A stretch of 6,771 nt of DNA from an uncultured Clostridia bacterium. GTDB taxonomy: Bacteria > Bacillota > Clostridia > UBA1381. The stretch's first letter is position 1. Every line of letters begins with the position of its first letter. The notes beneath the pieces are model-generated. The model searched no databases and had not been told where the DNA came from. It was given only the letters and a program-made list of their open reading frames with translations. Both the position numbers and the translations under genes were made by a program. The stretch is from NCBI GenBank assembly GCA_934462945.1, contig CAKSJF010000096.1:1-6771 (forward strand), read 5' to 3'. This document shows, piece by piece, positions 1 through 5,080 of this stretch.

Positions 1-81
1 CGTCCGGGGGACGGTCAGAACCGCGGTGTGACCGAGCCGCAGCGAGAATCTGTCAGCAAAGCTGACTGAGGGATTGTCATT
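1..81. repeat. Cluster of short G/C-rich palindromes, truncated by the window edge
   Basis: This stretch lies just beyond the stop codon of the AraC-type gene and continues off the left edge. Four small inverted repeats follow one another: CGTCC/GGACG (1-5 and 9-13), CGGT/ACCG (12-15 and 20-23), CGGT/ACCG (24-27 and 31-34) and GTCAGC/GCTGAC (52-57 and 61-66, loop AAA). It is clearly more G/C-rich than the A/T-rich DNA that follows. There is no T-run after any stem on either strand, so it is not a standard intrinsic terminator for the regulator. The GTCAGC-AAA-GCTGAC-TGAGGGATT part resembles a dispersed extragenic palindrome that I recall from gut Clostridia genomes. That resemblance is from memory. 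No reading frame could be assigned. Confidence 0.4.
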
Positions 82-852
82 TCAATTTTTTTCCTCCAAA
101 TATTCCCTCGGGGTTTTTCCGGACTGCTTTCTGAACACGCGGTTAAAGCTGCGGATCGAACCAAAGCCGCTTTCCAAGGCAATTTCAGTCAGACTTTTTT
201 CTTTTTTCTCTATCTGCTCACACGCATATTCAAACCGATAGGTATTTAAAAATTCCCGGAAATGAACCGAAAAATATGTATAAAACAGGCTTGAAAAATA
301 ATGATATTCATATCCCAAAGCCTTTGCAATCTCGGCAAGGGTCAGATTTTCCCGGAAATGCTGATCAATATAGGAAAGTATCTGAAAAATCAGGTCTGCC
401 TCCTCCCTGCTCGGCAGCCTCTCTGCATGCTTTTCACACGCTGCACAGGCAAGATACAGACAGCCAATCCGCTCAAACAACTCTGTTTCCTGTTTCAGAA
501 ACAGCTGACCGCACAAAAAATTCCACACGTTCTCCGAACAAAAAAAGGGCGAAAAGCACACACCGCGCAATTTTTTTGAAAATGCCGGAATGTGATCCTC
601 TGAAAACACGCCAACCCAAACTTTTGACGAATTTTTAGAAACAATAAAGCTATGCGGTTCATTCGGCGGCACAATCAGCATTTCGCCCTCTATAAGCGTT
701 TTTTCAAGGTGCGCCGTTTTCACCCACACCTCTCCTTTCACAACACTAATTAATTCATAATTTCGGTGGAAGTGCATTTTCCACACTGTTTTTCCGTATA
801 AAACACCGTTATAGCTATAGTTCCCGGTTGAATTGGTCGGCTGGTGAAACAT
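82..852 (-). CDS. AraC family transcriptional regulator with N-terminal cupin-type sensor domain
   Basis: This is a 256-residue cytoplasmic DNA-binding regulator. The N-terminal part (about residues 20-80) looks like the AraC cupin-type ligand-binding domain, with the MHFHRNYELISVVKGE segment (26-41) and VPPNEPHSF (61-69). The C-terminal part (about 158-256) is a double helix-turn-helix domain: the first helix-turn-helix is near TLAEIAKALGYEYHYFSSLF (171-190), the second near LTEIALESGFGSIRSFNRVF (221-240), closing with the family signature KQSGKTPREYL (242-252). Length and domain order are normal for the family. The start at 852 is supported by AGGAGGGC (857-864) four bases upstream. It is divergent from the glycyl radical enzyme operon, so it most likely controls that operon and possibly itself. 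Its ligand cannot be read from the sequence; a sugar, polyol or the enzyme's own substrate would be natural guesses. Confidence 0.93.
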   Translation of the reverse strand: MFHQPTNSTGNYSYNGVLYGKTVWKMHFHRNYELISVVKGEVWVKTAHLEKTLIEGEMLIVPPNEPHSFIVSKNSSKVWVGVFSEDHIPAFSKKLRGVCFSPFFCSENVWNFLCGQLFLKQETELFERIGCLYLACAACEKHAERLPSREEADLIFQILSYIDQHFRENLTLAEIAKALGYEYHYFSSLFYTYFSVHFREFLNTYRFEYACEQIEKKEKSLTEIALESGFGSIRSFNRVFRKQSGKTPREYLEEKN

Positions 853-883
853 AAAAGCCCTCCTATCTTAACTTTTGTCTATT

Positions 884-912
884 ATTCTATAACATATTGC
901 TTGTTTTGTCAA
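884..912 (-). promoter_or_regulatory. Sigma-A promoter of the AraC-type regulator
   Basis: On the minus strand a perfect -35 box TTGACA (907-912) is followed after exactly 17 bases by TAGAAT (884-889), one mismatch from TATAAT. Transcription would begin near 876, giving a leader of about 24 bases that contains the strong ribosome binding site at 857-864. The -35 box touches the -35 box of the opposite promoter. Confidence 0.7.
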
Positions 913-929
913 GGAATTTATCATAAAAT
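901..929 (+). promoter_or_regulatory. Probable sigma-A promoter of the glycyl radical enzyme operon
   Basis: TTGTTT (901-906), a 17-base spacer and TAAAAT (924-929) precede the activase gene. The start of transcription would be near 936, leaving a leader of only about 18 bases that is almost filled by the ribosome binding site GGCGGGTGAT (941-950). The -35 box is weak (TTGTTT against TTGACA), as expected for a promoter that depends on an activator such as the divergent AraC-type protein. Confidence 0.5.
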
Positions 930-953
930 GAAAGAAAAAAGGCGGGTGATTTT

Positions 954-1799
954 ATGAATGGAATTGTTTTTTCCATTGAGGAATTTTCAATTTATGACGG
1001 TCCGGGTATCCGTACCACAGTTTTTTTAAAAGGATGTCCGCTCCGGTGCAGCTGGTGTCACAATCCGGAAGGGCAATCCGGAAAAAGTGAGATTGTCCGC
1101 AGTCCGAACGGCTGTCTGCATTGCGGCGCATGCGAACAATATGCGGTACAAAAAAACGGAAAAACCGTTTATTCAGAGGAAAGCATCCGGCATTGTCCGC
1201 GAAAGCTTCTTCGCATTTCCGGAGAGATGTATTCTGCCGACGCTCTGATTGATCGAATCATGCAAAACGAAATCATATTAAAGGACGGCGGAGGGATAAC
1301 ATTTTCCGGCGGTGAGCCGCTTTCTCAGCATGAATTTCTCACTCTATGCCTGAGAAAGCTCCGAAACCGCCTGCACACTGCAATTCAGACAAGCGGCTAT
1401 TGCAAACCGGAAATATTTTCAGAAGTTCTTGACTTAGCTGACTATTTCCTGTTCGATTTAAAGCTCGCCGATCCGGAGCGCCACCTCCGGTACACAGGAG
1501 TCTCAAACGAATGGATTTTAGAAAACTTTCATAGCCTGGTAACCTCCAAAAAACCATTCACTGTCCGGATTCCGCTGATTCCCGGTGTAACCGATACAGA
1601 AGAAAATATATCCGGTATCATCCAAATCATGTGCCGGGAGCAGGTTTTTTATGCGGAGCTGCTCCCCTATAACAAGCTTGCCGGCAGCAAATATCCGCTT
1701 TGCGGCAGACGCTATCAGCCGGATTTTGACCCGAAGCAGCCGCCAAACCCACATTCCGAGCTATTTTTACAACATGGAATCAAAATTAAAATTTTATAA
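954..1799 (+). CDS. Glycyl radical enzyme activase (radical SAM protein)
   Basis: This 281-residue cytoplasmic iron-sulfur protein should use S-adenosylmethionine and one electron to make a 5'-deoxyadenosyl radical that takes a hydrogen from the active-site glycine of its partner. Visible motifs are FSIYDGPGIRTTVFLKGCP (11-29), the radical-SAM cysteines C28-x3-C32-x2-C35 in CPLRCSWCHNPE, the SAM-binding GGGITFSGGEP (112-122) and LFDLK (166-170). Between the radical-SAM motif and the GGG segment is an insert with CLHCGAC (54-60) and a later HCP (C81). These four cysteines would suit one auxiliary [4Fe-4S] cluster, whereas most activases outside the pyruvate formate-lyase type have eight cysteines for two. 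The start is set by GGCGGGTGAT just upstream. The next gene begins 16 bases after the stop, so the pair forms an operon. The match to the activase family is clear, and the target is almost certainly the adjacent enzyme. Confidence 0.95.
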   Translation: MNGIVFSIEEFSIYDGPGIRTTVFLKGCPLRCSWCHNPEGQSGKSEIVRSPNGCLHCGACEQYAVQKNGKTVYSEESIRHCPRKLLRISGEMYSADALIDRIMQNEIILKDGGGITFSGGEPLSQHEFLTLCLRKLRNRLHTAIQTSGYCKPEIFSEVLDLADYFLFDLKLADPERHLRYTGVSNEWILENFHSLVTSKKPFTVRIPLIPGVTDTEENISGIIQIMCREQVFYAELLPYNKLAGSKYPLCGRRYQPDFDPKQPPNPHSELFLQHGIKIKIL

Positions 1800-1815
1800 A
1801 GAAAGAGGGATTTTT

Positions 1816-3795
1816 ATGACAGAACGCGTGAATACACTTTTAGAATTTTTAAAAAGTAAGGAGTATCGGAAAGCAAGAAAGCATTTGGATTCCATTGAAT
1901 TTTTAGATTTTCACGATCCGCTTGCTCATGCAGAAAATTTCCGCCGGGTGCTTGCAGAGGAAACACCGGTTTTATGGGAAAACGACCGGTTTGGATTTCA
2001 CCGGAGTACTGATCTGACGCTTCCCAGCTGGTACGGCAATGTGACACCCGGCTATGACCGGATATTAGGCAGCGGCTTTTGCCACATACTTTCGCAAATC
2101 CAAGAAAGAATCCAAAGGGCAGAAAATCCGCAAAAAGCTGATTTTGGAAAAGCAATGGAAGAAGAACTCAACCTCGCAATTTCTTATGCGAAAGAATATG
2201 CTTTATTTGCAAAAAAACAAGGAAATGATGTGCTATCCTGCGCTATCTGTAACGTCTTAGAGCGCGGTGCAAGGGATTTTTATGAGGCTTGTGTTTTTTT
2301 GAAATTGATCATATTTTCCTTACGCTCCAGCTTCACCATCCATCTGACACTCGGACGCTTTGACCAGTATATGTATCCGTTTTATGAAGCATCCAGACAA
2401 AATGGAGCCACTGATGAAGAAATTTTTGAATTGCTTGAAGAATTCTTCATATCGCTGAATTTTGACACCGATCTTTATCCTGGCGTTCAGCAAGGAGATG
2501 ACGGTCAGAGTATGGTTTTGGGCGGCTATGATTCAGACGGAAATGACCAATATAATCCGCTGTCCGAGTTATGCATGAGGGCATCCTTAGAGCTATGTCT
2601 GATTGATCCGAAAATTAATCTGCGGGTCAGCAAAAACACACCGGATGAACGATATATCCGCGCAACACATCTGACAAAATGCGGTCTTGGCTTTCCGCAG
2701 TACTGTAATGACGATGTGGTGATTAAGGGCTTAGAAAAACTGGGCTATGACAAAGAGGACGCTGTAAATTATACGGTTGCGGCATGCTGGGAATATATTA
2801 TTCCGAAAAAAGGGGCAGACATTCCAAATTATAACTCTATGGATTTTCCTTTTATTGTGCAGAAGGCAATCAATGAAAATCTATTCGCCTGCACATCCTT
2901 TGAGGCATTAAAGCAAAAGGTTTCTGAAGCAATTGCAGCAGAATGTGACCGGATCATCGCAGAGAGAGTCCATTCAAAGCAAGGTCCGCTGCCGCTGCTA
3001 TCCGTCTTTTTTGACGGAACAATCGAATCGCTGACTGATCTCTTTTCCGGCGGCACAAAATATAACAATTTCGGTTGCCACGGTGTGGGAATTGCAAATG
3101 GCGCAGACATTCTGTCAGCGGTAAAAAAAGTGATTTATGAGGATCAAAGCGTAGAAAAGGAAACACTTTTAGATGCGCTTTCCAAGGACTTTGAAGGATA
3201 TTCGGAGCTTTTGGATACACTCCTTAGCTGTCCGAAAATGGGAAATGACCCATCTGTCGACAAAGAAGCGGCATTTTTGATGGACTGCTTTTCCAAAAAC
3301 TTAAACGGCAGACCAAACGGGCAAGGAGGAATCTGGCGCGCCGGAACAGGGAGCGCCATGGATTATCTCATTTTAGGGACGAAATGTCCGGCAACGGCTG
3401 ACGGACGGCGCGCGCATGCCTGCTATCCCTCCAGCTTTTCTCCCTCCTTAGAAACGCGCCCGTCCGGTTTGCTCTCGGTCATCCGCGCCTTTACAAGCTA
3501 TGATCTATCCAATATCATCAACGGCGGTCCGCTGACGATTGAAGTACACGACACCGTTTTGAAAAATGAGATCGGCATTGAAAAAACGGCGCTTTTAGTG
3601 AAAGAATTTATCAAGCTGGGCGGACATCAGCTGCAAATCAATTCCGTTAACCGCGATCAGCTTCTGGACGCACAAAAGCACCCGGAAAACTACCCGAACC
3701 TGATTGTCCGCGTTTGGGGTTGGAGCGGATATTTCACCGAACTGGACGTTGGATACCAAAATCATATTATTAAAAGACTGGAATATCAGCAATAA
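1816..3795 (+). CDS. Compact pyruvate formate-lyase-like glycyl radical enzyme, substrate unknown
   Basis: This is a 659-residue strictly anaerobic radical enzyme. The radical-bearing glycine is G635 in VRVWGWSGYF (631-640), with the usual 24 residues after it. The thiyl-radical cysteine is C324 in VAACWEYIIP (321-330), with E326 giving the Cys-x-Glu motif of dehydratase and decarboxylase relatives rather than the Cys-Cys of true pyruvate formate-lyase. Other family landmarks are GRFDQYMYPFY (180-190), NLRVSKNTPDERY (268-280), GLGFPQYCNDD (290-300), ADGRRAHA (528-535), GGPLTIEVHDTVL (570-582) and DQLLDAQKHPENYPNLIVRV (614-633). Relatives usually have 750-850 residues. The Cys-to-Gly distance (311) is near normal, so the missing part is in the N-terminal half. 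The frame is open upstream to 1651, but that part overlaps the activase; ATG 1816 follows AAGAGGGA. The chemistry is probably an elimination or lyase reaction, but the substrate cannot be assigned. Confidence 0.93.
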   Translation: MTERVNTLLEFLKSKEYRKARKHLDSIEFLDFHDPLAHAENFRRVLAEETPVLWENDRFGFHRSTDLTLPSWYGNVTPGYDRILGSGFCHILSQIQERIQRAENPQKADFGKAMEEELNLAISYAKEYALFAKKQGNDVLSCAICNVLERGARDFYEACVFLKLIIFSLRSSFTIHLTLGRFDQYMYPFYEASRQNGATDEEIFELLEEFFISLNFDTDLYPGVQQGDDGQSMVLGGYDSDGNDQYNPLSELCMRASLELCLIDPKINLRVSKNTPDERYIRATHLTKCGLGFPQYCNDDVVIKGLEKLGYDKEDAVNYTVAACWEYIIPKKGADIPNYNSMDFPFIVQKAINENLFACTSFEALKQKVSEAIAAECDRIIAERVHSKQGPLPLLSVFFDGTIESLTDLFSGGTKYNNFGCHGVGIANGADILSAVKKVIYEDQSVEKETLLDALSKDFEGYSELLDTLLSCPKMGNDPSVDKEAAFLMDCFSKNLNGRPNGQGGIWRAGTGSAMDYLILGTKCPATADGRRAHACYPSSFSPSLETRPSGLLSVIRAFTSYDLSNIINGGPLTIEVHDTVLKNEIGIEKTALLVKEFIKLGGHQLQINSVNRDQLLDAQKHPENYPNLIVRVWGWSGYFTELDVGYQNHIIKRLEYQQ

Positions 3796-3798
3796 AAA

Positions 3799-3815
3799 AG
3801 CTTTTGATAAAAGCT
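3799..3815 (+). repeat. Small hairpin directly after the glycyl radical enzyme stop codon
   Basis: AGCTTTT (3799-3805), loop GAT and AAAAGCT (3809-3815) form a perfect 7-bp stem three bases past the stop codon. No T-run follows, so it is not a terminator by itself. It may mark the mRNA 3' end or protect it. The A/T-rich stem is weak. Confidence 0.35.
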
Positions 3816-3860
3816 CCGCCTGCGGGCGTAGGAATAAGGTAGCATTTTTGATTTTTTGTC

Positions 3861-3877
3861 ATTGCGTTTTACGCAAT
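3861..3877 (+). repeat. Hairpin ATTGCGT/ACGCAAT in the operon trailer
   Basis: ATTGCGT (3861-3867), loop TTT and ACGCAAT (3871-3877) form a perfect 7-bp inverted repeat between the enzyme gene and its terminator. The bases after it (TTCCTAC) are not a T-run. The function is unknown: it could be an mRNA 3' structure or a protein-binding palindrome. Confidence 0.35.
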
Positions 3878-3889
3878 TTCCTACAAATT

Positions 3890-3933
3890 AAAAAAATCCT
3901 GCTGCAAAATCACCGTTTGCAGCAGGTTTTTTT
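3890..3933. terminator. Bidirectional intrinsic terminator between the enzyme operon and the barstar-family gene
   Basis: A perfect 11-bp stem, CCTGCTGCAAA (3898-3908) with TTTGCAGCAGG (3916-3926), has a 7-base loop. It is followed on the plus strand by seven T (3927-3933) and preceded by seven A (3890-3896), which read as seven U on the minus strand. It therefore serves both convergent genes. The barstar-family stop codon lies only four bases beyond the T-run. Confidence 0.92.
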
Positions 3934-3937
3934 GGAT

Positions 3938-4258
3938 TCAGGAAACAAACTCAAATACAACATTGGGATTTTCGTTATGTATTTCATCAAAAATCTTTAG
4001 CATGGTTTCACAGTATTTGCGCAAATCCTCTGGCAAGGACAAGAAACCCTTGATTTTCACTTGAAACTGACCTCTTTTAAAAAAAAGTCCCTGCATGCAA
4101 TCCCATAAGGCATCCCAGTTTTCTCCATAGTATTCCGGAAACCCAAACTTTTCCTTTAAAATCAAATGAATTTCTTCCAAAGACCGACAGCCTGTAAAAT
4201 CCAAAAGGATCGGATTTTCTAATATATGCTTAAATGTTTCTCTTTTTGTATCATGCAT
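3938..4258 (-). CDS. Barstar-family protein (predicted RNase inhibitor)
   Basis: This 106-residue small cytoplasmic protein should fold like barstar, the intracellular inhibitor that plugs the active site of the secreted RNase barnase. The signature FPEYYGENWDALWDCMQG (40-57) is nearly identical to barstar's PEYYGENLDALWDCLTG. The barnase-contact residues Y29, D35, W38, D39 and E76 of barstar match Y43, D49, W52, D53 and, by eye, E92 in IFDEI. It is about 16 residues longer than the Bacillus protein, mostly at the N-terminus. I chose ATG 4258 over an in-frame GTG at 4267 because AGCAGGTG lies six bases before the ATG and overlaps the GTG. It has its own promoter and a shared terminator, so it appears monocistronic. 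No barnase-like RNase or toxin domain is visible beside it, so its partner is unknown. Confidence 0.88.
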   Translation of the reverse strand: MHDTKRETFKHILENPILLDFTGCRSLEEIHLILKEKFGFPEYYGENWDALWDCMQGLFFKRGQFQVKIKGFLSLPEDLRKYCETMLKIFDEIHNENPNVVFEFVS

Positions 4259-4264
4259 AAAATT

Positions 4265-4272
4265 CACCTGCT
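4265..4272 (-). promoter_or_regulatory. Ribosome binding site deciding the barstar-family start
   Basis: AGCAGGTG on the minus strand, followed by AATTTT, puts an ideal spacing before the ATG at 4258. The alternative GTG start (4265-4267) lies within this site and has no Shine-Dalgarno sequence of its own. Confidence 0.6.
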
Positions 4273-4286
4273 CTTTTCATACGTTT

Positions 4287-4315
4287 ATTTTACCACAATT
4301 CGATCGAGAATGCAA
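4287..4315 (-). promoter_or_regulatory. Probable sigma-A promoter of the barstar-family gene
   Basis: The minus strand reads TTGCAT (4310-4315), a 17-base spacer, then TAAAAT (4287-4292) preceded by TGG, an extended -10 element. Transcription would start near 4280, about 22 bases before the ATG. The palindrome TCGATCGA (4300-4307) sits in the spacer and could be a minor regulatory site. Confidence 0.55.
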
Positions 4316-4326
4316 GATGTACAAGA

Positions 4327-4348
4327 GGGGCGATGCTGTCACCGCCCC
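4327..4348 (-). terminator. Weak terminator-like hairpin downstream of spoVT
   Basis: In the minus-strand transcript GGGGCGGUG and CAUCGCCCC pair over 9 bp, including one G-U pair, around the tetraloop ACAG. On the plus strand the same position would be an A-C mismatch, so the structure favours the spoVT mRNA. The bases after it (UCUUGUACAUCUU) are only moderately U-rich, so termination may be partial, with some readthrough into the barstar-family gene. Confidence 0.4.
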
Positions 4349-4361
4349 ATTCTGTCTTTTT

Positions 4362-4383
4362 GGGATGATGTGGGCATCATCCC
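4362..4383. repeat. Perfect 9-bp inverted repeat between spoVT and the barstar-family gene
   Basis: GGGATGATG (4362-4370) and CATCATCCC (4375-4383) are exact complements around TGGG. The T-run (4357-4361) is on the side that reads as A in the spoVT transcript, so it does not look like an intrinsic terminator for that gene. It may be an mRNA 3' structure or a binding site. Nothing else was recognised in 4384-4446, and no gene was found between 4316 and 4446. Confidence 0.5.
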
Positions 4384-4446
4384 CTGCAATATACGATTGA
4401 CCAATGCGTTTTGCACTATTTTTCATCCCATTATAATTCCGGATGA

Positions 4447-4986
4447 TTAACCCTCCATGTGTTTTCCTAAGAAACCGGCGGCGCTCTCGGCGAGTTTATT
4501 TTCCACTTCGCCCATCTGTTCGCCGTCATTCATCACGAAAATGACCGAGCCGATTGCGTCGCCCTCGGACACGATCGGAACAACCACGCCGGCATTATAC
4601 TTATCCACGCCCTCTGCAATGGAGATTCCCGAATCAAATCCGCGCGACTGGAACGGCGCTTTTTCGTTCATCACATTCTCCACATCCTGGCTGACGCGCT
4701 TTTCCATCAGCTCTTTTTTCGGCACACCCGAAACAGCAATCACACTGTCGCGGTCTGTGATACATGCGCCCCTGCCGCTGGTCTTTGCAAGCGTTTCTAC
4801 ATAAGTCACCGCAAAATCCCCCAACTCCCCGATCGGAGAATATTTTTTAAAAATAACCTCTCCGTCCTTTTCGGTGTATATTTCCAGAGGATCTCCCTCG
4901 CGAATCCGCATCGTCCGCCGGATTTCCTTTGGAATTACGACTCTGCCTAAATCGTCGATTCTTCTCACAATTCCTGTTGCTTTCAC
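4447..4986 (-). CDS. spoVT: Stage V sporulation protein T (SpoVT), AbrB-type regulator
   Basis: This is a 179-residue transcription regulator of late forespore gene expression. In Bacillus subtilis SpoVT modulates the sigma-G regulon and affects spore properties and germination. Residues 1-50 form the AbrB/SpoVT swapped-hairpin DNA-binding domain, with the near-invariant KATGIVRRIDDLGRVVIPKE (2-21) and RIREGDPLEIY (27-37). Residues 55-179 form a GAF-like domain ending in MGEVENKLAESAAGFLGKHM (158-177). Length matches the 178 residues of the Bacillus protein. The frame allows an ATG at 5004, but I chose GTG 4986 because it gives the conserved N-terminus and follows AAAGGA (4996-5001) by nine bases, whereas the ATG has no ribosome binding site. 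It is divergent from the DUF4317 gene and has a sigma-G-like promoter. Identification is very secure, and it indicates an endospore former. Confidence 0.96.
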   Translation of the reverse strand: MKATGIVRRIDDLGRVVIPKEIRRTMRIREGDPLEIYTEKDGEVIFKKYSPIGELGDFAVTYVETLAKTSGRGACITDRDSVIAVSGVPKKELMEKRVSQDVENVMNEKAPFQSRGFDSGISIAEGVDKYNAGVVVPIVSEGDAIGSVIFVMNDGEQMGEVENKLAESAAGFLGKHMEG

Positions 4987-4992
4987 ATCTAT

Positions 4993-5002
4993 CCATCCTT
5001 TC
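4993..5002 (-). promoter_or_regulatory. Ribosome binding site deciding the GTG start of spoVT
   Basis: GAAAGGATGG on the minus strand lies just upstream of GTG 4986. It overlaps the first codons that would be used by the longer ATG version, which makes that longer start unlikely. Confidence 0.6.
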
Positions 5003-5039
5003 ATAAAGCGAGTTTGTCAAATAATTTGTTATGTAGTCA

Positions 5040-5068
5040 TATTATGTGTTGTTTGGAGAAATCTATAC
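5040..5068 (-). promoter_or_regulatory. Candidate forespore sigma-G promoter of spoVT
   Basis: The minus strand reads GTATA (5064-5068), 17 bases, then CATAATA (5040-5046). The sigma-G consensus as I recall it from Bacillus subtilis is GYATA, about 17-18 bases, CATNNTA, so both boxes match fully. Transcription would start near 5033, giving a leader of about 46 bases. B. subtilis spoVT is itself transcribed by sigma-G, which makes the match meaningful. No equally good sigma-A promoter was seen for this gene. Confidence 0.6.
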
Positions 5069-5080
5069 GAAAATTTTTTA

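Noticed and set aside
276..638. Plus-strand frames of 92-120 codons inside the AraC-type regulator
   Set aside because: They are antisense to a clear gene, with no recognisable motif or ribosome binding site.
1651..1815. A 55-residue N-terminal extension of the glycyl radical enzyme in the same open frame
   Set aside because: It lies over the end of the activase gene in another frame and has no family similarity, while ATG 1816 has a good ribosome binding site and gives a family-like start.
1816..3795. Assignment as true pyruvate formate-lyase (pflB)
   Set aside because: The active site has Ala-Cys-Trp-Glu instead of the Cys-Cys pair, the protein is about 100 residues short, and the activase has an auxiliary cluster insert that PFL activase lacks.
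954..3795. A bacterial microcompartment or diol dehydratase locus
   Set aside because: No shell protein, targeting peptide, aldehyde dehydrogenase or cofactor gene is present, and the diol dehydratase His and Asp appear substituted.
3796..3897. A riboswitch or small RNA in the operon trailer
   Set aside because: Only two weak isolated stems were found, with no conserved aptamer pattern and no downstream gene on that strand.
4411..4437. A plus-strand promoter (TTGCAC and TATAAT) pointing antisense into spoVT
   Set aside because: The spacer is only 15 bases and no gene or small RNA could be supported downstream.
3938..4986. Toxin-antitoxin pair made of the barstar-family gene and the AbrB-like gene
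   Set aside because: The AbrB-like protein is full-length SpoVT with a GAF-like domain, not a MazE-type antitoxin, and the two genes are 188 bases apart with separate promoters.
4987..5004. Six extra residues at the start of SpoVT from an ATG at 5004
   Set aside because: There is no ribosome binding site before that ATG, and the conserved protein begins at the GTG (KATG motif).
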